The notes under the pieces: model-generated
Database searches by the model: none
What the model was told of the DNA's origin: nothing
Seen by the model: only the letters and a program-made list of their open reading frames with translations
Assembly (NCBI RefSeq): GCF_014850975.1
Contig: NZ_JACXST010000001.1
Coordinates: forward strand, 992,001 to 1,056,000
DNA length: 64,000 nt
DNA from: Methylomonas fluvii
Lineage (GTDB): Bacteria > Pseudomonadota > Gammaproteobacteria > Methylococcales > Methylomonadaceae
Direction of reading: 5' to 3'
In this document: one piece after another, positions 26,903-35,248 of the stretch
Layout of the letters: every line of letters begins with the position of its first letter
How positions within the stretch are numbered: the first letter of the stretch is position 1
Made by a program: the position numbers and the translations under genes

Positions 26903-27740
26903 CGCCATCTTGCCTCCGCGAGATGGCGCAACCCCTGATTCAGGCCAAGCGGGCCAGTCTTCGGTTGGTGTGTGCGGCTTTAGGCATCAGCCCGAGCGGT
27001 TATCGCTATCAGTCAAAGCGCTCGACCGAAAACGCCGAGATTGCCGACTGGCTGCTACGCCTGACCGCCACGCACCGCACCTGGGGATTTGGATTATGTT
27101 TTTTATATTTGCGGAACGTGAAAGGCTTTCGTTGGAATCACAAACGGGTCTATCGGATTTACCGGGACCTGGCACTCAACCTGCGCATCAAGCCCAAGAA
27201 GCGCTTGGTACGGGAAACCCCGCAACCCTTGACGGTCCCGGATCACATCAATGCCGTGTGGTCGATGGATTTTATGCATGATCAACTGGCTGACGGGCGG
27301 GCTTTCCGTTTGCTCAACGTCATTGATGACTTTAATCGGGAAGGTTTAGGCATTGAAGTGGATTTCTCGTTACCGGCTGTGCGGGTCACCCGCACATTGG
27401 ATCGCATCATCGAGTACCCATAGGGCATAAATGGCGTGGAAAGCCTGACGCCATTCGCTGTGACAATGGACCGGAATATATCAGCGAGACTCTAAAAACC
27501 TGGGCCGAGCAACAGGGTATCCAGATTAACTATATCCAACCGGGCAAGCCGCAACAGAATGCCTACGTTGAACGTTACAACCGAACGGTGCGTTACGAAT
27601 GGCTTGCCCAATACCTATTTGAATCGATCGGGCAGGTTCAAGATTTTGCGGCGCACTGGTTATGGATCTACAATCATGAACGGCCCAACATGGCTATTGG
27701 CGGCATCACTCCAAAACAAAAGTCGGCACTCGCCGCTTAA
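26903..27740 (+). pseudogene. IS3 transposase OrfB, interrupted
   Basis: The integrase-like domain reads from [19 protein letters not shown] through [14 protein letters not shown] (first Asp of DDE) and VIDDFNRE to RIIE. A 17-base insertion (about 27415-27431) then brings a TAG at 27421 and a frameshift. After it the correct frame resumes with WRGKPDAIRCDNGPEY (second Asp) and QPGKPQQNAYVERYNRTVR (catalytic Glu), ending at TAA 27738-27740. Removing 17 bases restores one complete reading frame. Confidence 0.82.
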
Positions 27741-27777
27741 CCTCTACTTTTAGACTCTCCTCAAAATGGGGGGATTA

Positions 27778-28097
27778 CGTGGCTGCGTTCCTTAAACTTA
27801 TAGGAGACTGCTAAAAATTTAAAAATCTCTTATCAGCAGGGCACAAAGGAGAAAGTTGAAGTTAGGGGATTAAAGTCAATTATTTGATCCCCTCACCCTA
27901 GCCATTTCTCGAAGGGAGAGGGAGCTATCATGGTTCAACTCACGTTAACGGCATTGTCCGCAGGCGGAATACAGGCCTGCTTGATTGATACCTCGTTGAT
28001 TTTGTCGAATTGGTCTGCTCTGAATTGACTCCGAAGGCAAATATAGCGATGCTAGAGGTGACAAAATTAAAAACATCACTTTTCAATTAACCGCCCG
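27778..28097. other. Gap with a palindromic repeat copy
   Basis: About 320 bases with no gene. A copy of the dispersed repeat (CCCTCACCCTAG, then GGGAGAGGGAG) lies at about 27889-27925. Any promoter of the WecG-type gene at 28098 must lie here, but none is obvious. Confidence 0.5.
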
Positions 28098-28889
28098 ATG
28101 GAGCTTGGAATGAAAGCAATCAAGTCAGTAGATATTTTCGGAATACGCTTCCCTATCCTGGATTACGAGCTTACGTTACAACTATTTCAGGAGTGGATCG
28201 CCAGCGGCCAAGCTCATCAGGTCTGTATCGCCAATGTGCATACCACCGTGGCCTGTCTCACCGATCATGAGTTGCGTGATATTTCCAACAACGCCTTGTC
28301 CACCATGGATGGCCTGCCTTTGGTTTGGTACGCCAAGCTGGTGCATCAAGCGTCGATAAAAACCCGAGTTTGCGGGCCGGACTTGATGTTGAAATGCCTG
28401 GATCACGGGCAGCAATTGGGCTGGCGGCATTTTTTTCTAGGCGGCAAGGATGAGGTATTGACGGATTTGGTTGCCAACATCCACAAGCGTTATCCGCAAG
28501 CAGAGCTGGTGGGCTGGCATTCTCCGCCGTTTCGGCCCTTGTCCGCAGAAGAAGATCATCAATTGGTGGATTTGATCAACGCCGCCAGGCCGGATTTTCT
28601 CTGGGTAGGCTTAGGCGCGCCCAAGCAGGAAAAATGGATTGCGGCGCATCTGGACAGAGTGCATGTGCCGGTGCAATTGGGGGTGGGCGCGGCTTTTGAT
28701 TTTCACTCCGGACACATCAAGCGGGCGCCGCTGTGGATGCAAAAAAGCGGTTTGGAATGGTGCTATCGGATGGCTAAGGATAGGCGGCTGGTTAAGCGTT
28801 ATTTTTCCACCAACCCGGTGTTTCTACTACGTTTTACCTGGGATTTTTTGCAGATTAGAGTGTTGAAGCGCTCGGCGGTTACTTCTTAA
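28098..28889 (+). CDS. WecG/TagA/CpsF-family glycosyltransferase
   Basis: A ~260-aa GT26 enzyme that transfers an N-acetylmannosamine-type or related sugar from UDP to a lipid-linked acceptor on the cytoplasmic face. Key signatures are VCIANVHTT, STMDGLPLVW (conserved Asp), RVCGPDLM, FFLGGK and the C-terminal WVGLGAPKQEKW with VGAAFDFHSG. An ATG at 28110 preceded by GGAG six bases upstream may be the real start rather than 28098. It is the last recognisable EPS gene, and a truncated duplicate lies at 25650. Confidence 0.9.
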   Translation: MELGMKAIKSVDIFGIRFPILDYELTLQLFQEWIASGQAHQVCIANVHTTVACLTDHELRDISNNALSTMDGLPLVWYAKLVHQASIKTRVCGPDLMLKCLDHGQQLGWRHFFLGGKDEVLTDLVANIHKRYPQAELVGWHSPPFRPLSAEEDHQLVDLINAARPDFLWVGLGAPKQEKWIAAHLDRVHVPVQLGVGAAFDFHSGHIKRAPLWMQKSGLEWCYRMAKDRRLVKRYFSTNPVFLLRFTWDFLQIRVLKRSAVTS

Positions 28890-29134
28890 AGGTCATCAAC
28901 CAATGCGCTAAATAACCTCCAAAAAATCCCCCTTACTAAGGGAGAGAGCTAGAGTTAATACCGTTAAGTTAAGCCCCCTCTCCTGCTGGAGAGGGTTGGG
29001 GTGAGGAGAATAAATAAGGCAAAGAACTTTATTGATCCCCTCATCCCAGCCTTCTCCCTGAGGGAGAAGGGGCTGCCCGTCTTTAAGTTATGTGCAGTTG
29101 TCCAGAAGGATAGGGGATTTAACTATTTGTTTTA
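28890..29134. repeat. Two facing palindromic repeat copies after the EPS locus
   Basis: Copies at about 28975-29008 (CCCCTCTCCTGCTGGAGAGG) and 29038-29071 (CCCTCATCCC, GGGAGAAGGGG) face each other between the convergent ends of the WecG-type gene and gltA. Together they could act as a bidirectional transcription barrier. No gene is seen. Confidence 0.6.
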
Positions 29135-30430
29135 TCACCGATTAGAAATCGATTTCACATCCCTGGTCGTCACGCCTTTATATAACTGGCGCGGGCGGCC
29201 GATTTTCAATTCCGGATCGGAGATCATTTCGTCCCATTGCGCAATCCAGCCCACCGAGCGGGCCAAAGCAAAGATGGCGGTGAACATTTCGGTCGGGATG
29301 CCTAGAGCGCGGAGGACGATGCCGGAATAAAAATCCACGTTGGGGTAGAGTTTTTTTTCGACGAAGTACGGGTCTTCAAGGGCAATCCGTTCCAGTTCCA
29401 TCGCCAGTTTGAACAGGCGGTCGTCGTTCAGGTTTAATTCGTCCAATACTTCGTGGCAGGTTTGCCGCATCAGTTTGGCGCGCGGGTCGTAGTTTTTGTA
29501 AACACGGTGGCCAAAACCCATCAAGCGGAACGGATCGTTTTTATCCTTGGCTCTGGCGACATATTCGCCTATTTTCGACACATCGCCGATTTCTTCCAGC
29601 ATGTTCAATACCGCCTCGTTGGCGCCGCCGTGTGCCGCGCCCCACAGGCAGGCAATGCCGGCCGCTACGCAGGCATAAGGGTTGGCGCCGCTGGAGCCGG
29701 CCAGTCTGACGGTGGAAGTGGACGCATTTTGTTCGTGGTCGGCGTGCAGGATCAGGATTCTATCCAGCGCTCTGACCAACACCGGATTGGCTAGATAATC
29801 TTCGCCGGCGTCGCCGTGCATCATGCGCATAAAGTTTTCTGCATAGCCCAATTTGCGTTTGGGATAGATAAACGGCATGCCGATGCTATATTTGTAGCAC
29901 ATCGCTACCATGGTCGGCATTTTGGCGATCAGGCGGATGGCGGAGATATAGCGGTCTTCCTTGCAATTGATGTCCATTACTTCGTGATAGAACGCCGACA
30001 GCGCGCCGACTACGCCCACCAATACCGCCATTGGATGCGCGTCACGGCGGAAGCCGCTGTAAAATTTAATCAGCTGTTCGTGTACCATCACATGCTGACT
30101 AATAGTTGTGACGAAGCCTTTCATCTCCGAGCCATTGGGCAGATCGCCGTTCAACAATAAATAACAGACTTCCAGAAAATCGCATTTTTCCGCCAGTTGT
30201 TCGATGGGGTAGCCCCGATACAACAATACGCCGGCGTCACCGTCGATGAATGTGATTTTTGAAGTACAGCTGGCGGTGGAGGTAAAGCCGGGGTCGTAAG
30301 TAAAATGGCCGGTCTGCGCGTACAAAGACCGAATATCGATGACGGACGGACCCATGGTGCCGGGTGTGACCGGTAATTCGATTACGCGGTCTTGGTCTTC
30401 CTGTTTTAACGTCACTTTTTTATCAGTCAT
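29135..30430 (-). CDS. gltA: Citrate synthase
   Basis: Condenses acetyl-CoA with oxaloacetate to citrate, entry to the TCA cycle. The 431-aa protein is a type II hexameric-like citrate synthase: it has the N-terminal small domain ([14 protein letters not shown]), catalytic His267 in [11 protein letters not shown], His308 in [13 protein letters not shown], and the Asp in [13 protein letters not shown]. The ATG follows a GGAGAA ribosome site. It stands alone on the minus strand. In methanotrophs such enzymes mainly serve biosynthesis, which is family knowledge rather than visible here. Confidence 0.97.
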   Translation of the reverse strand: MTDKKVTLKQEDQDRVIELPVTPGTMGPSVIDIRSLYAQTGHFTYDPGFTSTASCTSKITFIDGDAGVLLYRGYPIEQLAEKCDFLEVCYLLLNGDLPNGSEMKGFVTTISQHVMVHEQLIKFYSGFRRDAHPMAVLVGVVGALSAFYHEVMDINCKEDRYISAIRLIAKMPTMVAMCYKYSIGMPFIYPKRKLGYAENFMRMMHGDAGEDYLANPVLVRALDRILILHADHEQNASTSTVRLAGSSGANPYACVAAGIACLWGAAHGGANEAVLNMLEEIGDVSKIGEYVARAKDKNDPFRLMGFGHRVYKNYDPRAKLMRQTCHEVLDELNLNDDRLFKLAMELERIALEDPYFVEKKLYPNVDFYSGIVLRALGIPTEMFTAIFALARSVGWIAQWDEMISDPELKIGRPRQLYKGVTTRDVKSISNR

Positions 30431-30700
30431 GTCAAATTCTCCGGAGAGCTAGCTGTTGAGAAGGGGATGGTTTGTATTCTATTGCAAATAGCGAATAAAC
30501 ACAGCTTTAGATAGGGATTGTTTACAATTTAGCAAAAAATGCGGGCTTAATTGATGGGGTTCGCTTTGCTTTAGTCTTGCAAGGGAACCCGGATGGCAAA
30601 TTTGTAGGGACGGGAGAGCAACGCGAAAGCCATCGCCAACGCTGTTATTCTTGGCTGGGCTGGTGCCTTTTCCCATGTCCGGTAACCCTGCCAGGGTGGT

Positions 30701-31822
30701 TTACAAAACCGTCCGCTCTAACAGCCAATAAGCCCCCATCAAGGCCACCATCGCTGAACAGCCTTTCAAGAATTTCTCGGCAAATGCCGGCTTGTTATTC
30801 AGCCACCAGATGATAGGCAACACCACCGAGGCCACGGCGATTTGCCCGGTTTCTATGCCGAGGTTAAACGACAGCAAGGGCAGCAAGATGCCGGTGTCGC
30901 TGCTGGTAATATTCATTTCCCGCAACACACTGGCAAAGCCAAAGCCGTGAATCAAGCCAAAGCCGAAGGTTAGCCATTGCCGGCCCTTGGGGTGGTCGCC
31001 GCGAATGATGTTTTCCACCGCCACATAAATAATGGTCAGCGCAATCACCGGTTCGACGAAACTGCTGGGTAGCTCAATGATGTTCAGCCCGGCACACGCC
31101 AAGGTAATGGAGTGGGCGATGGTAAAGAAGGTGACGATCTTGATCGCCGGCCAGAAGCTGTGCGTGACTGCCAGCAAGGCAAACAGGAACAACAGGTGGT
31201 CATAACCGGTAAGGATGTGCTCAATGCCCAGCTTCAAAAAATCCGCAAACGCGGAAAATCGGGAGTCGTTTTGTGCGACGGATTGATCCGCAGGGGGCAA
31301 TACCCATTGCAACTGGTCGTCCGCCCTGTTCAGCATTTTCTCGCTCAGCGTTTTACCTGCAGTGTCGCGCACCGTGACATATTGCTGATGCCCGTCCGGC
31401 AGCCAGGCTAAGAGTTTGGATTGCACCTGCAATTGTTGGTGCGGTACGGATTGAAAAATAAATTCGACATGGGCGTTGTTCTGTTCATCGTAATTGACAG
31501 CTCCCGGCGCCACGGCTTGCACATCAACACCATCAATATTGACCCGCAACTGCGCAGCCAGCATTTTGGCGATGTCCGGCTTAGCGGCTTCGCGCTCGGC
31601 GGCGCTGACTTCCGCGTCCAGGTCGCTGTCCATCGGCGCAAAGGCTTCGATGTCTTGCAGGGCAAAGGTCAATTTAGCTACAACTTGCTCGGATTTGATT
31701 GCCACATCGATTGAGCTAAGGCCAGGATCGTGCGCCGCTGCCCAGCTCGATTGCAACAGCAAACAAACCAGCAGCAGACATCGACCGGCGAACAGCCTAT
31801 GCATTTTCCATCTGCTGCTCAT
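30701..31822 (-). CDS. HupE/UreJ-like membrane protein with exported N-terminal domain
   Basis: A 373-aa protein. A signal peptide (~12-30) ends in AAAHD, then comes a periplasmic beta-rich domain (~31-190) and a membrane part from ~195 with HupE/UreJ features: GIEHILTGYDHLLFLFALL, FFTIAHSITL, VEPVIALTIIYVAVEN and GFGLIHGFGFASVL. The repeated His in these helices suggests metal transport, nickel, cobalt or copper being candidates. It overlaps the upstream lipoprotein gene at the ATG/TAA junction and ends a four-gene cluster with CopC, so copper handling is the favoured inference. Confidence 0.8.
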   Translation of the reverse strand: MSSRWKMHRLFAGRCLLLVCLLLQSSWAAAHDPGLSSIDVAIKSEQVVAKLTFALQDIEAFAPMDSDLDAEVSAAEREAAKPDIAKMLAAQLRVNIDGVDVQAVAPGAVNYDEQNNAHVEFIFQSVPHQQLQVQSKLLAWLPDGHQQYVTVRDTAGKTLSEKMLNRADDQLQWVLPPADQSVAQNDSRFSAFADFLKLGIEHILTGYDHLLFLFALLAVTHSFWPAIKIVTFFTIAHSITLACAGLNIIELPSSFVEPVIALTIIYVAVENIIRGDHPKGRQWLTFGFGLIHGFGFASVLREMNITSSDTGILLPLLSFNLGIETGQIAVASVVLPIIWWLNNKPAFAEKFLKGCSAMVALMGAYWLLERTVL

Positions 31823-32490
31823 TAAGGTTGTTCCCCATTTCCGTTGGCTTGCGCGGCTTTTCTACGTTTGTGAAGGAAGACCAAAAATCCCAGCACCATC
31901 AACACCAGAGCCACGACACCACCAATTGCCTCCAGAGGCAGATCGGCACCGTTGGGATCGACACCCACTTCCAGCGCAATGCGGAATTTATCGTCGTCTT
32001 CCATCGCTTCGCCGATCAACAGATAAAGAACGTAATCGCCATTTTTATCCACATCGGCTTGCGCTTCTACCGCGCCTTTCGGATACAGCTTGGACGGGAT
32101 TTCGGCGACAGTGCTGATTTCGCGCACATCATCCGGGGCCTTCTGGCCGGTTTTTTCCACTTCCACCAATTTAATGCCAATCGGCGTGGCGCGAATATCA
32201 CGGTCGATCAAATCGGCGGTGAAAAACATCTTGCCGGCTCTGGGTATTTTCTGACAAAACGGCACAAAAGCGGCTTTAGGATCGGGATTTTTGTCGTTCT
32301 TATCCGGCTGCAAATACGCACTGAAATGCACCGCGTAAAAATCGTTGGCGATGATGCAATCCAGGTCCGGGCGATTGCCCAGTGCATTGGATTGTTTTGT
32401 GCCGAAGCCGAGTTTGTCGCAACCGCTGAGTAAAAAGACGCAGGCCATGAGCCCGACTATAAAAAAGACGGGAAGTCGCTGAATATTCAT
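31822..32490 (-). CDS. Lipoprotein with C-terminal membrane anchor, unknown function
   Basis: A 222-aa protein with a lipobox (LLSGC, Cys ~24), a soluble central domain and a C-terminal helix (~188-208) followed by a basic KRRK tail, so it may be anchored at both ends. No family was recognised with confidence. It lies between the CopC gene (27 bases upstream) and the HupE-like gene (one-base overlap), in an apparent operon, suggesting a role in the same metal-related process. Confidence 0.7.
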   Translation of the reverse strand: MNIQRLPVFFIVGLMACVFLLSGCDKLGFGTKQSNALGNRPDLDCIIANDFYAVHFSAYLQPDKNDKNPDPKAAFVPFCQKIPRAGKMFFTADLIDRDIRATPIGIKLVEVEKTGQKAPDDVREISTVAEIPSKLYPKGAVEAQADVDKNGDYVLYLLIGEAMEDDDKFRIALEVGVDPNGADLPLEAIGGVVALVLMVLGFLVFLHKRRKAAQANGNGEQP

Positions 32491-32517
32491 AGAAATAAAC
32501 CGATGTAAGAATGCAGA

Positions 32518-32901
32518 CTAGGGTTTGACGGTAAATTCGAATTTACCGGTGACTATGTGAGTGTCCTCGGAAACCACGCGGTAGCGAATAGTGTAGGTGC
32601 CCGGCGCCAGTGTTGGCACGGTGGCGTAGATATTGGCGCCATTGGTCAGGCTTTGCGCGACATCGTGGTTATCCACCCGCTTGCCGGTGCTGTCGATGAC
32701 GGCCAGGGCCTTGTATTCGCTGCGGACTGCGTCGTTAAACCATAGATCGATTTGCTTGGGCGATTCGGTGACGGTTTCGTCCTTAGCCGGTTGCGATTTC
32801 ACCAGAATCGCGTGCGCAAATGCCGAAACCGGGCTAAATAACGCAATCGCCAACAAGCCGGGTTTTATTATTGTTGTTATGTCTAACTTGGGCATGACCA
32901 C
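32518..32901 (-). CDS. CopC-domain periplasmic copper-binding protein
   Basis: A 127-aa protein with a signal peptide ending in AFA, so the mature protein begins with His (HAILVKSQPAKDETV), the normal N-terminal copper ligand of CopC. The PKQIDLWFNDAV strand and the C-terminal YRVVSEDTHIVTGKFEF segment, with Asp and His that can complete a Cu(II) site, are both present. The methionine-rich Cu(I) site of some CopC proteins is absent. It is probably a periplasmic Cu(II) carrier. It is the second gene of the cluster running from 34139 to 30701. Confidence 0.9.
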   Translation of the reverse strand: MVMPKLDITTIIKPGLLAIALFSPVSAFAHAILVKSQPAKDETVTESPKQIDLWFNDAVRSEYKALAVIDSTGKRVDNHDVAQSLTNGANIYATVPTLAPGTYTIRYRVVSEDTHIVTGKFEFTVKP

Positions 32902-32918
32902 CTCTTAAATTATAAAAA

Positions 32919-34139
32919 TCATTGTAAAACCGCCGCCGACCATTGCTTGCCGGCCGCCGATTGCTCTAACCACATTGCCAACAAGCCAGTCGGAGTGGCG
33001 ACGATGCGCGGGAAGGTCGCGGAAGCGCTGGCGGATGATAGCAACTTGCTTGCCGACCAATGTTCGCCATTATCGACGGATTCCGAGACAAACACTTTAG
33101 AGCCTTCCGGCCCTAGCGCATCCCACACCGCGACTAAGCGCCCGGCGCCGAACGCGATGTCCGCATGAAACGCGCCGGCTTCGCCAAGCCGTTGCGACGG
33201 CGTCCAGTTTTTGCCGCCATCGGCGGACTGCATATGATACAGCCCCACCTGGTTTTCCGCGCCGGTCCATACCAAACTATGCAAGGAACCGTCGCCGGCT
33301 AGGCTCAAGCCGCCGCCGTTATGCGGGCAGCCGTCGAAAATCCAGTTGAACTCACCTACCGTACTCAAGCGTTGCCAATTGGCGCCGGCATCGGCAGTTT
33401 GAGCCAGCGCCATATCGCGCGGTTTCATATCCCGGTACAGTACATTCAACTTACCATCGGCGCCCACAGCCAGGCGATTCCAACAGCACGAGCAACTGGA
33501 ATCGTCGATAGTCTGCGCCATCTCCCAGCTTTTGCCGCTGTCGCTGCTGCGCGCATAGCGCACACCTTGGTAACCGTTCTCGTCTCTATCATCCAGCCAC
33601 ACCGCATGAAAGCGGCCTTCAGCATCCGCCAATAGTTCGTGATGCGATTGGTCCGCATCGCTGCCGGTCGGTTTGGCGCCTTGCTGCCAAGTTTTGCCGG
33701 CATCATTCGAATAAATAGTGAATAACGGCCCCATGCCCGGCAATTCGCCGGTAGTTTGCCAGACGATCAGCAATTTGTCGCCGGCTGCGGCAATTTGTAT
33801 ATCGTTGCCGATTTTCGCCTCAACGGGCTGGTTAAATTGCGGACTCAAAGCGCTGGGCTGCGACCAATGCACACCGCCGTCTTCGGAATGCAGATAGCCT
33901 ATATAAGGTTGCTTACTGCCGGTTGGTGTCGCGACGAAGGTTGCGTGCAGGGTCTGCCTGTCGACATACACATCGAAACTGACCAGATTTTGTAAGCCTA
34001 GCGCTTTGGCGTCGATAGGACTGAGAATCGCCTGCCCCAAAGCCAGCTTCGCAGGCGCAAGTTCTTGTTCGCCACAACCAAACAACGCCAAACTGGTGAG
34101 CACGACAACGCTCAAGTAAATAGCCTTCAAGTTCGGCAT
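32919..34139 (-). CDS. BNR/Asp-box beta-propeller lipoprotein (sialidase-like fold)
   Basis: The frame is open from a GTG at 34322, but the ATG at 34139 gives a lipoprotein signal (LSVVVLTSLALFGCG, lipobox Cys), so it is the preferred start (406 aa). Six Asp-box motifs of the form SxDxGxxW are visible, for example SEDGGVHW, SNDAGKTW, SSDSGKSW, TADAGANW, SADGGKNW and SVDNGEHW, consistent with a six-bladed propeller. There is no full sialidase arginine triad that I can identify, so enzyme activity is doubtful. It leads the CopC/HupE cluster. Confidence 0.78.
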   Translation of the reverse strand: MPNLKAIYLSVVVLTSLALFGCGEQELAPAKLALGQAILSPIDAKALGLQNLVSFDVYVDRQTLHATFVATPTGSKQPYIGYLHSEDGGVHWSQPSALSPQFNQPVEAKIGNDIQIAAAGDKLLIVWQTTGELPGMGPLFTIYSNDAGKTWQQGAKPTGSDADQSHHELLADAEGRFHAVWLDDRDENGYQGVRYARSSDSGKSWEMAQTIDDSSCSCCWNRLAVGADGKLNVLYRDMKPRDMALAQTADAGANWQRLSTVGEFNWIFDGCPHNGGGLSLAGDGSLHSLVWTGAENQVGLYHMQSADGGKNWTPSQRLGEAGAFHADIAFGAGRLVAVWDALGPEGSKVFVSESVDNGEHWSASKLLSSASASATFPRIVATPTGLLAMWLEQSAAGKQWSAAVLQ

Positions 34140-34495
34140 GGGTATGACGCCTCTCTGACAAAAAAGGCGATGATTAGACCATATTGACGCGCAAATCAGA
34201 ACCGGGAAACACCGGCAACTTCGAGCAATGCAGGAGCACAATGAATAACAGCTGCGTCGATCAAATTTCGGCCCGCCGTTTGAAGGACAAATCGTTCTAT
34301 CCCGGCATTGCTGCCAGCCCACTTGGTTTAAAGTCTAGCCATTGAAAAACTTAAAAATTGTATGATTGACCGTATCTATTAAAGCAAGTGACAATCCCAT
34401 CGCCTTGTAGGGGGAAGGTAGCGGACTGAGATATTTGGCAGACGTTTTTTGACACAAAATCTTTTAATTTTGCATTGGTATTTAGGGAGATTTAC

Positions 34496-35092
34496 ATGAA
34501 AAGCATTATGTTGTTACTAGCGTTACTATCGGCAAGTTTAACCAGTATTGGCGTGGCAGCACACGAACTTAGTTATGCCGTTGTTCTATCCGGGCCAAAT
34601 GAAGCGCCCACCAATAGCTCGCCAGGTCTTGGTAGCGGTACAGTCACTTTCGATCTGGACTTAGTCACCATGCGGGTTAATTTTTCATTCAGCGGCTTGC
34701 AAGGCAATACCGCAGCCGCTCACATTCATTGCTGCACTTCCGTTGCGGGCGCAGCGACTGCCGGGGTCGCTAGTCAAACGCCAAGCTTTGTTGGATTTCC
34801 TTTGGGTGTAACATCCGGCAGCTACGACCATACCTTCGATCTCAGCCTCGCAAGCAGCTATAACGCGACATTCATCACCAATAACGGCGGTACCGTCAGC
34901 AGTGCCCTAAATGCTCTACTGGCTGGCGCGGATGCGGGCAAAGCCTACCTTAACATTCATACAAACTTATTTCCCGGCGGCGAGATTCGCGGCTTCTTGC
35001 AACCAGCAGCCGTACCAGTCCCGGCTGCAATTTGGTTATTTGGCAGCGTAGTCGGTGTGTTCTCGTTAAGCCACCGTCGTAGGCAAGTTTAA
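34496..35092 (+). CDS. CHRD-domain exported protein with VPxPA C-terminal sorting tail
   Basis: A 198-aa protein from the ATG at 34496, which has a GGAG ribosome site. A signal peptide (~1-22) is followed by a CHRD domain: YAVVLSGPNEAP at the start, AAHIHCC in the middle and AYLNIHTNLFPGGEIRGFL at the end. The C-terminus VPVPAAIWLFGSVVG plus a basic RRRQ tail resembles PEP-CTERM-type signals handled by an exosortase. No exosortase gene is in the window. It is likely an envelope or matrix protein. Its promoter would lie in 34323-34495. Confidence 0.82.
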   Translation: MKSIMLLLALLSASLTSIGVAAHELSYAVVLSGPNEAPTNSSPGLGSGTVTFDLDLVTMRVNFSFSGLQGNTAAAHIHCCTSVAGAATAGVASQTPSFVGFPLGVTSGSYDHTFDLSLASSYNATFITNNGGTVSSALNALLAGADAGKAYLNIHTNLFPGGEIRGFLQPAAVPVPAAIWLFGSVVGVFSLSHRRRQV

Positions 35093-35118
35093 AAGCAACC
35101 GATTTAGCATTAGTTGAA

Positions 35119-35155
35119 ATGTCGGGTTACGCTCTATCGAGCTAACCCGACCTAC
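35119..35155. terminator. Hairpin after the CHRD gene
   Basis: GTCGGGTTA at about 35120 and TAACCCGAC at about 35142 form a 9-base perfect stem with a ~13-base loop, 30 bases beyond the CHRD gene stop. There is no T-run, so it may be a dispersed palindrome or a weak terminator rather than a classic one. Confidence 0.45.
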
Positions 35156-35248
35156 GAGACTGCCGGATAACCTGCCGGCTATTCAAAACTGTATTCATCT
35201 TGCTACAAGCATAGACTTGGACGGCAGTTGATTCGGATAAATTTTCCC

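Larger units (their letters stand above)
26569..27777 (+). mobile_element. IS3-family element with broken orfB
   Basis: Ends TAATCCCCCC at 26569 and GGGGGGATTA at 27777 are inverted repeats, with further inner similarity (TTTAAAAGTAGA against TCTACTTTTAGA). CGTGG follows the right end directly and occurs two bases outside the left end, a possible target repeat. The element holds orfA and an orfB with a 17-base insertion, so it should not transpose on its own. Confidence 0.82.

Noticed and set aside
34140-34322. Longer N-terminus of the BNR propeller protein from a GTG
   Set aside because: The extension is Cys/Arg-rich without pattern, while the ATG at 34139 starts a clean lipoprotein signal.
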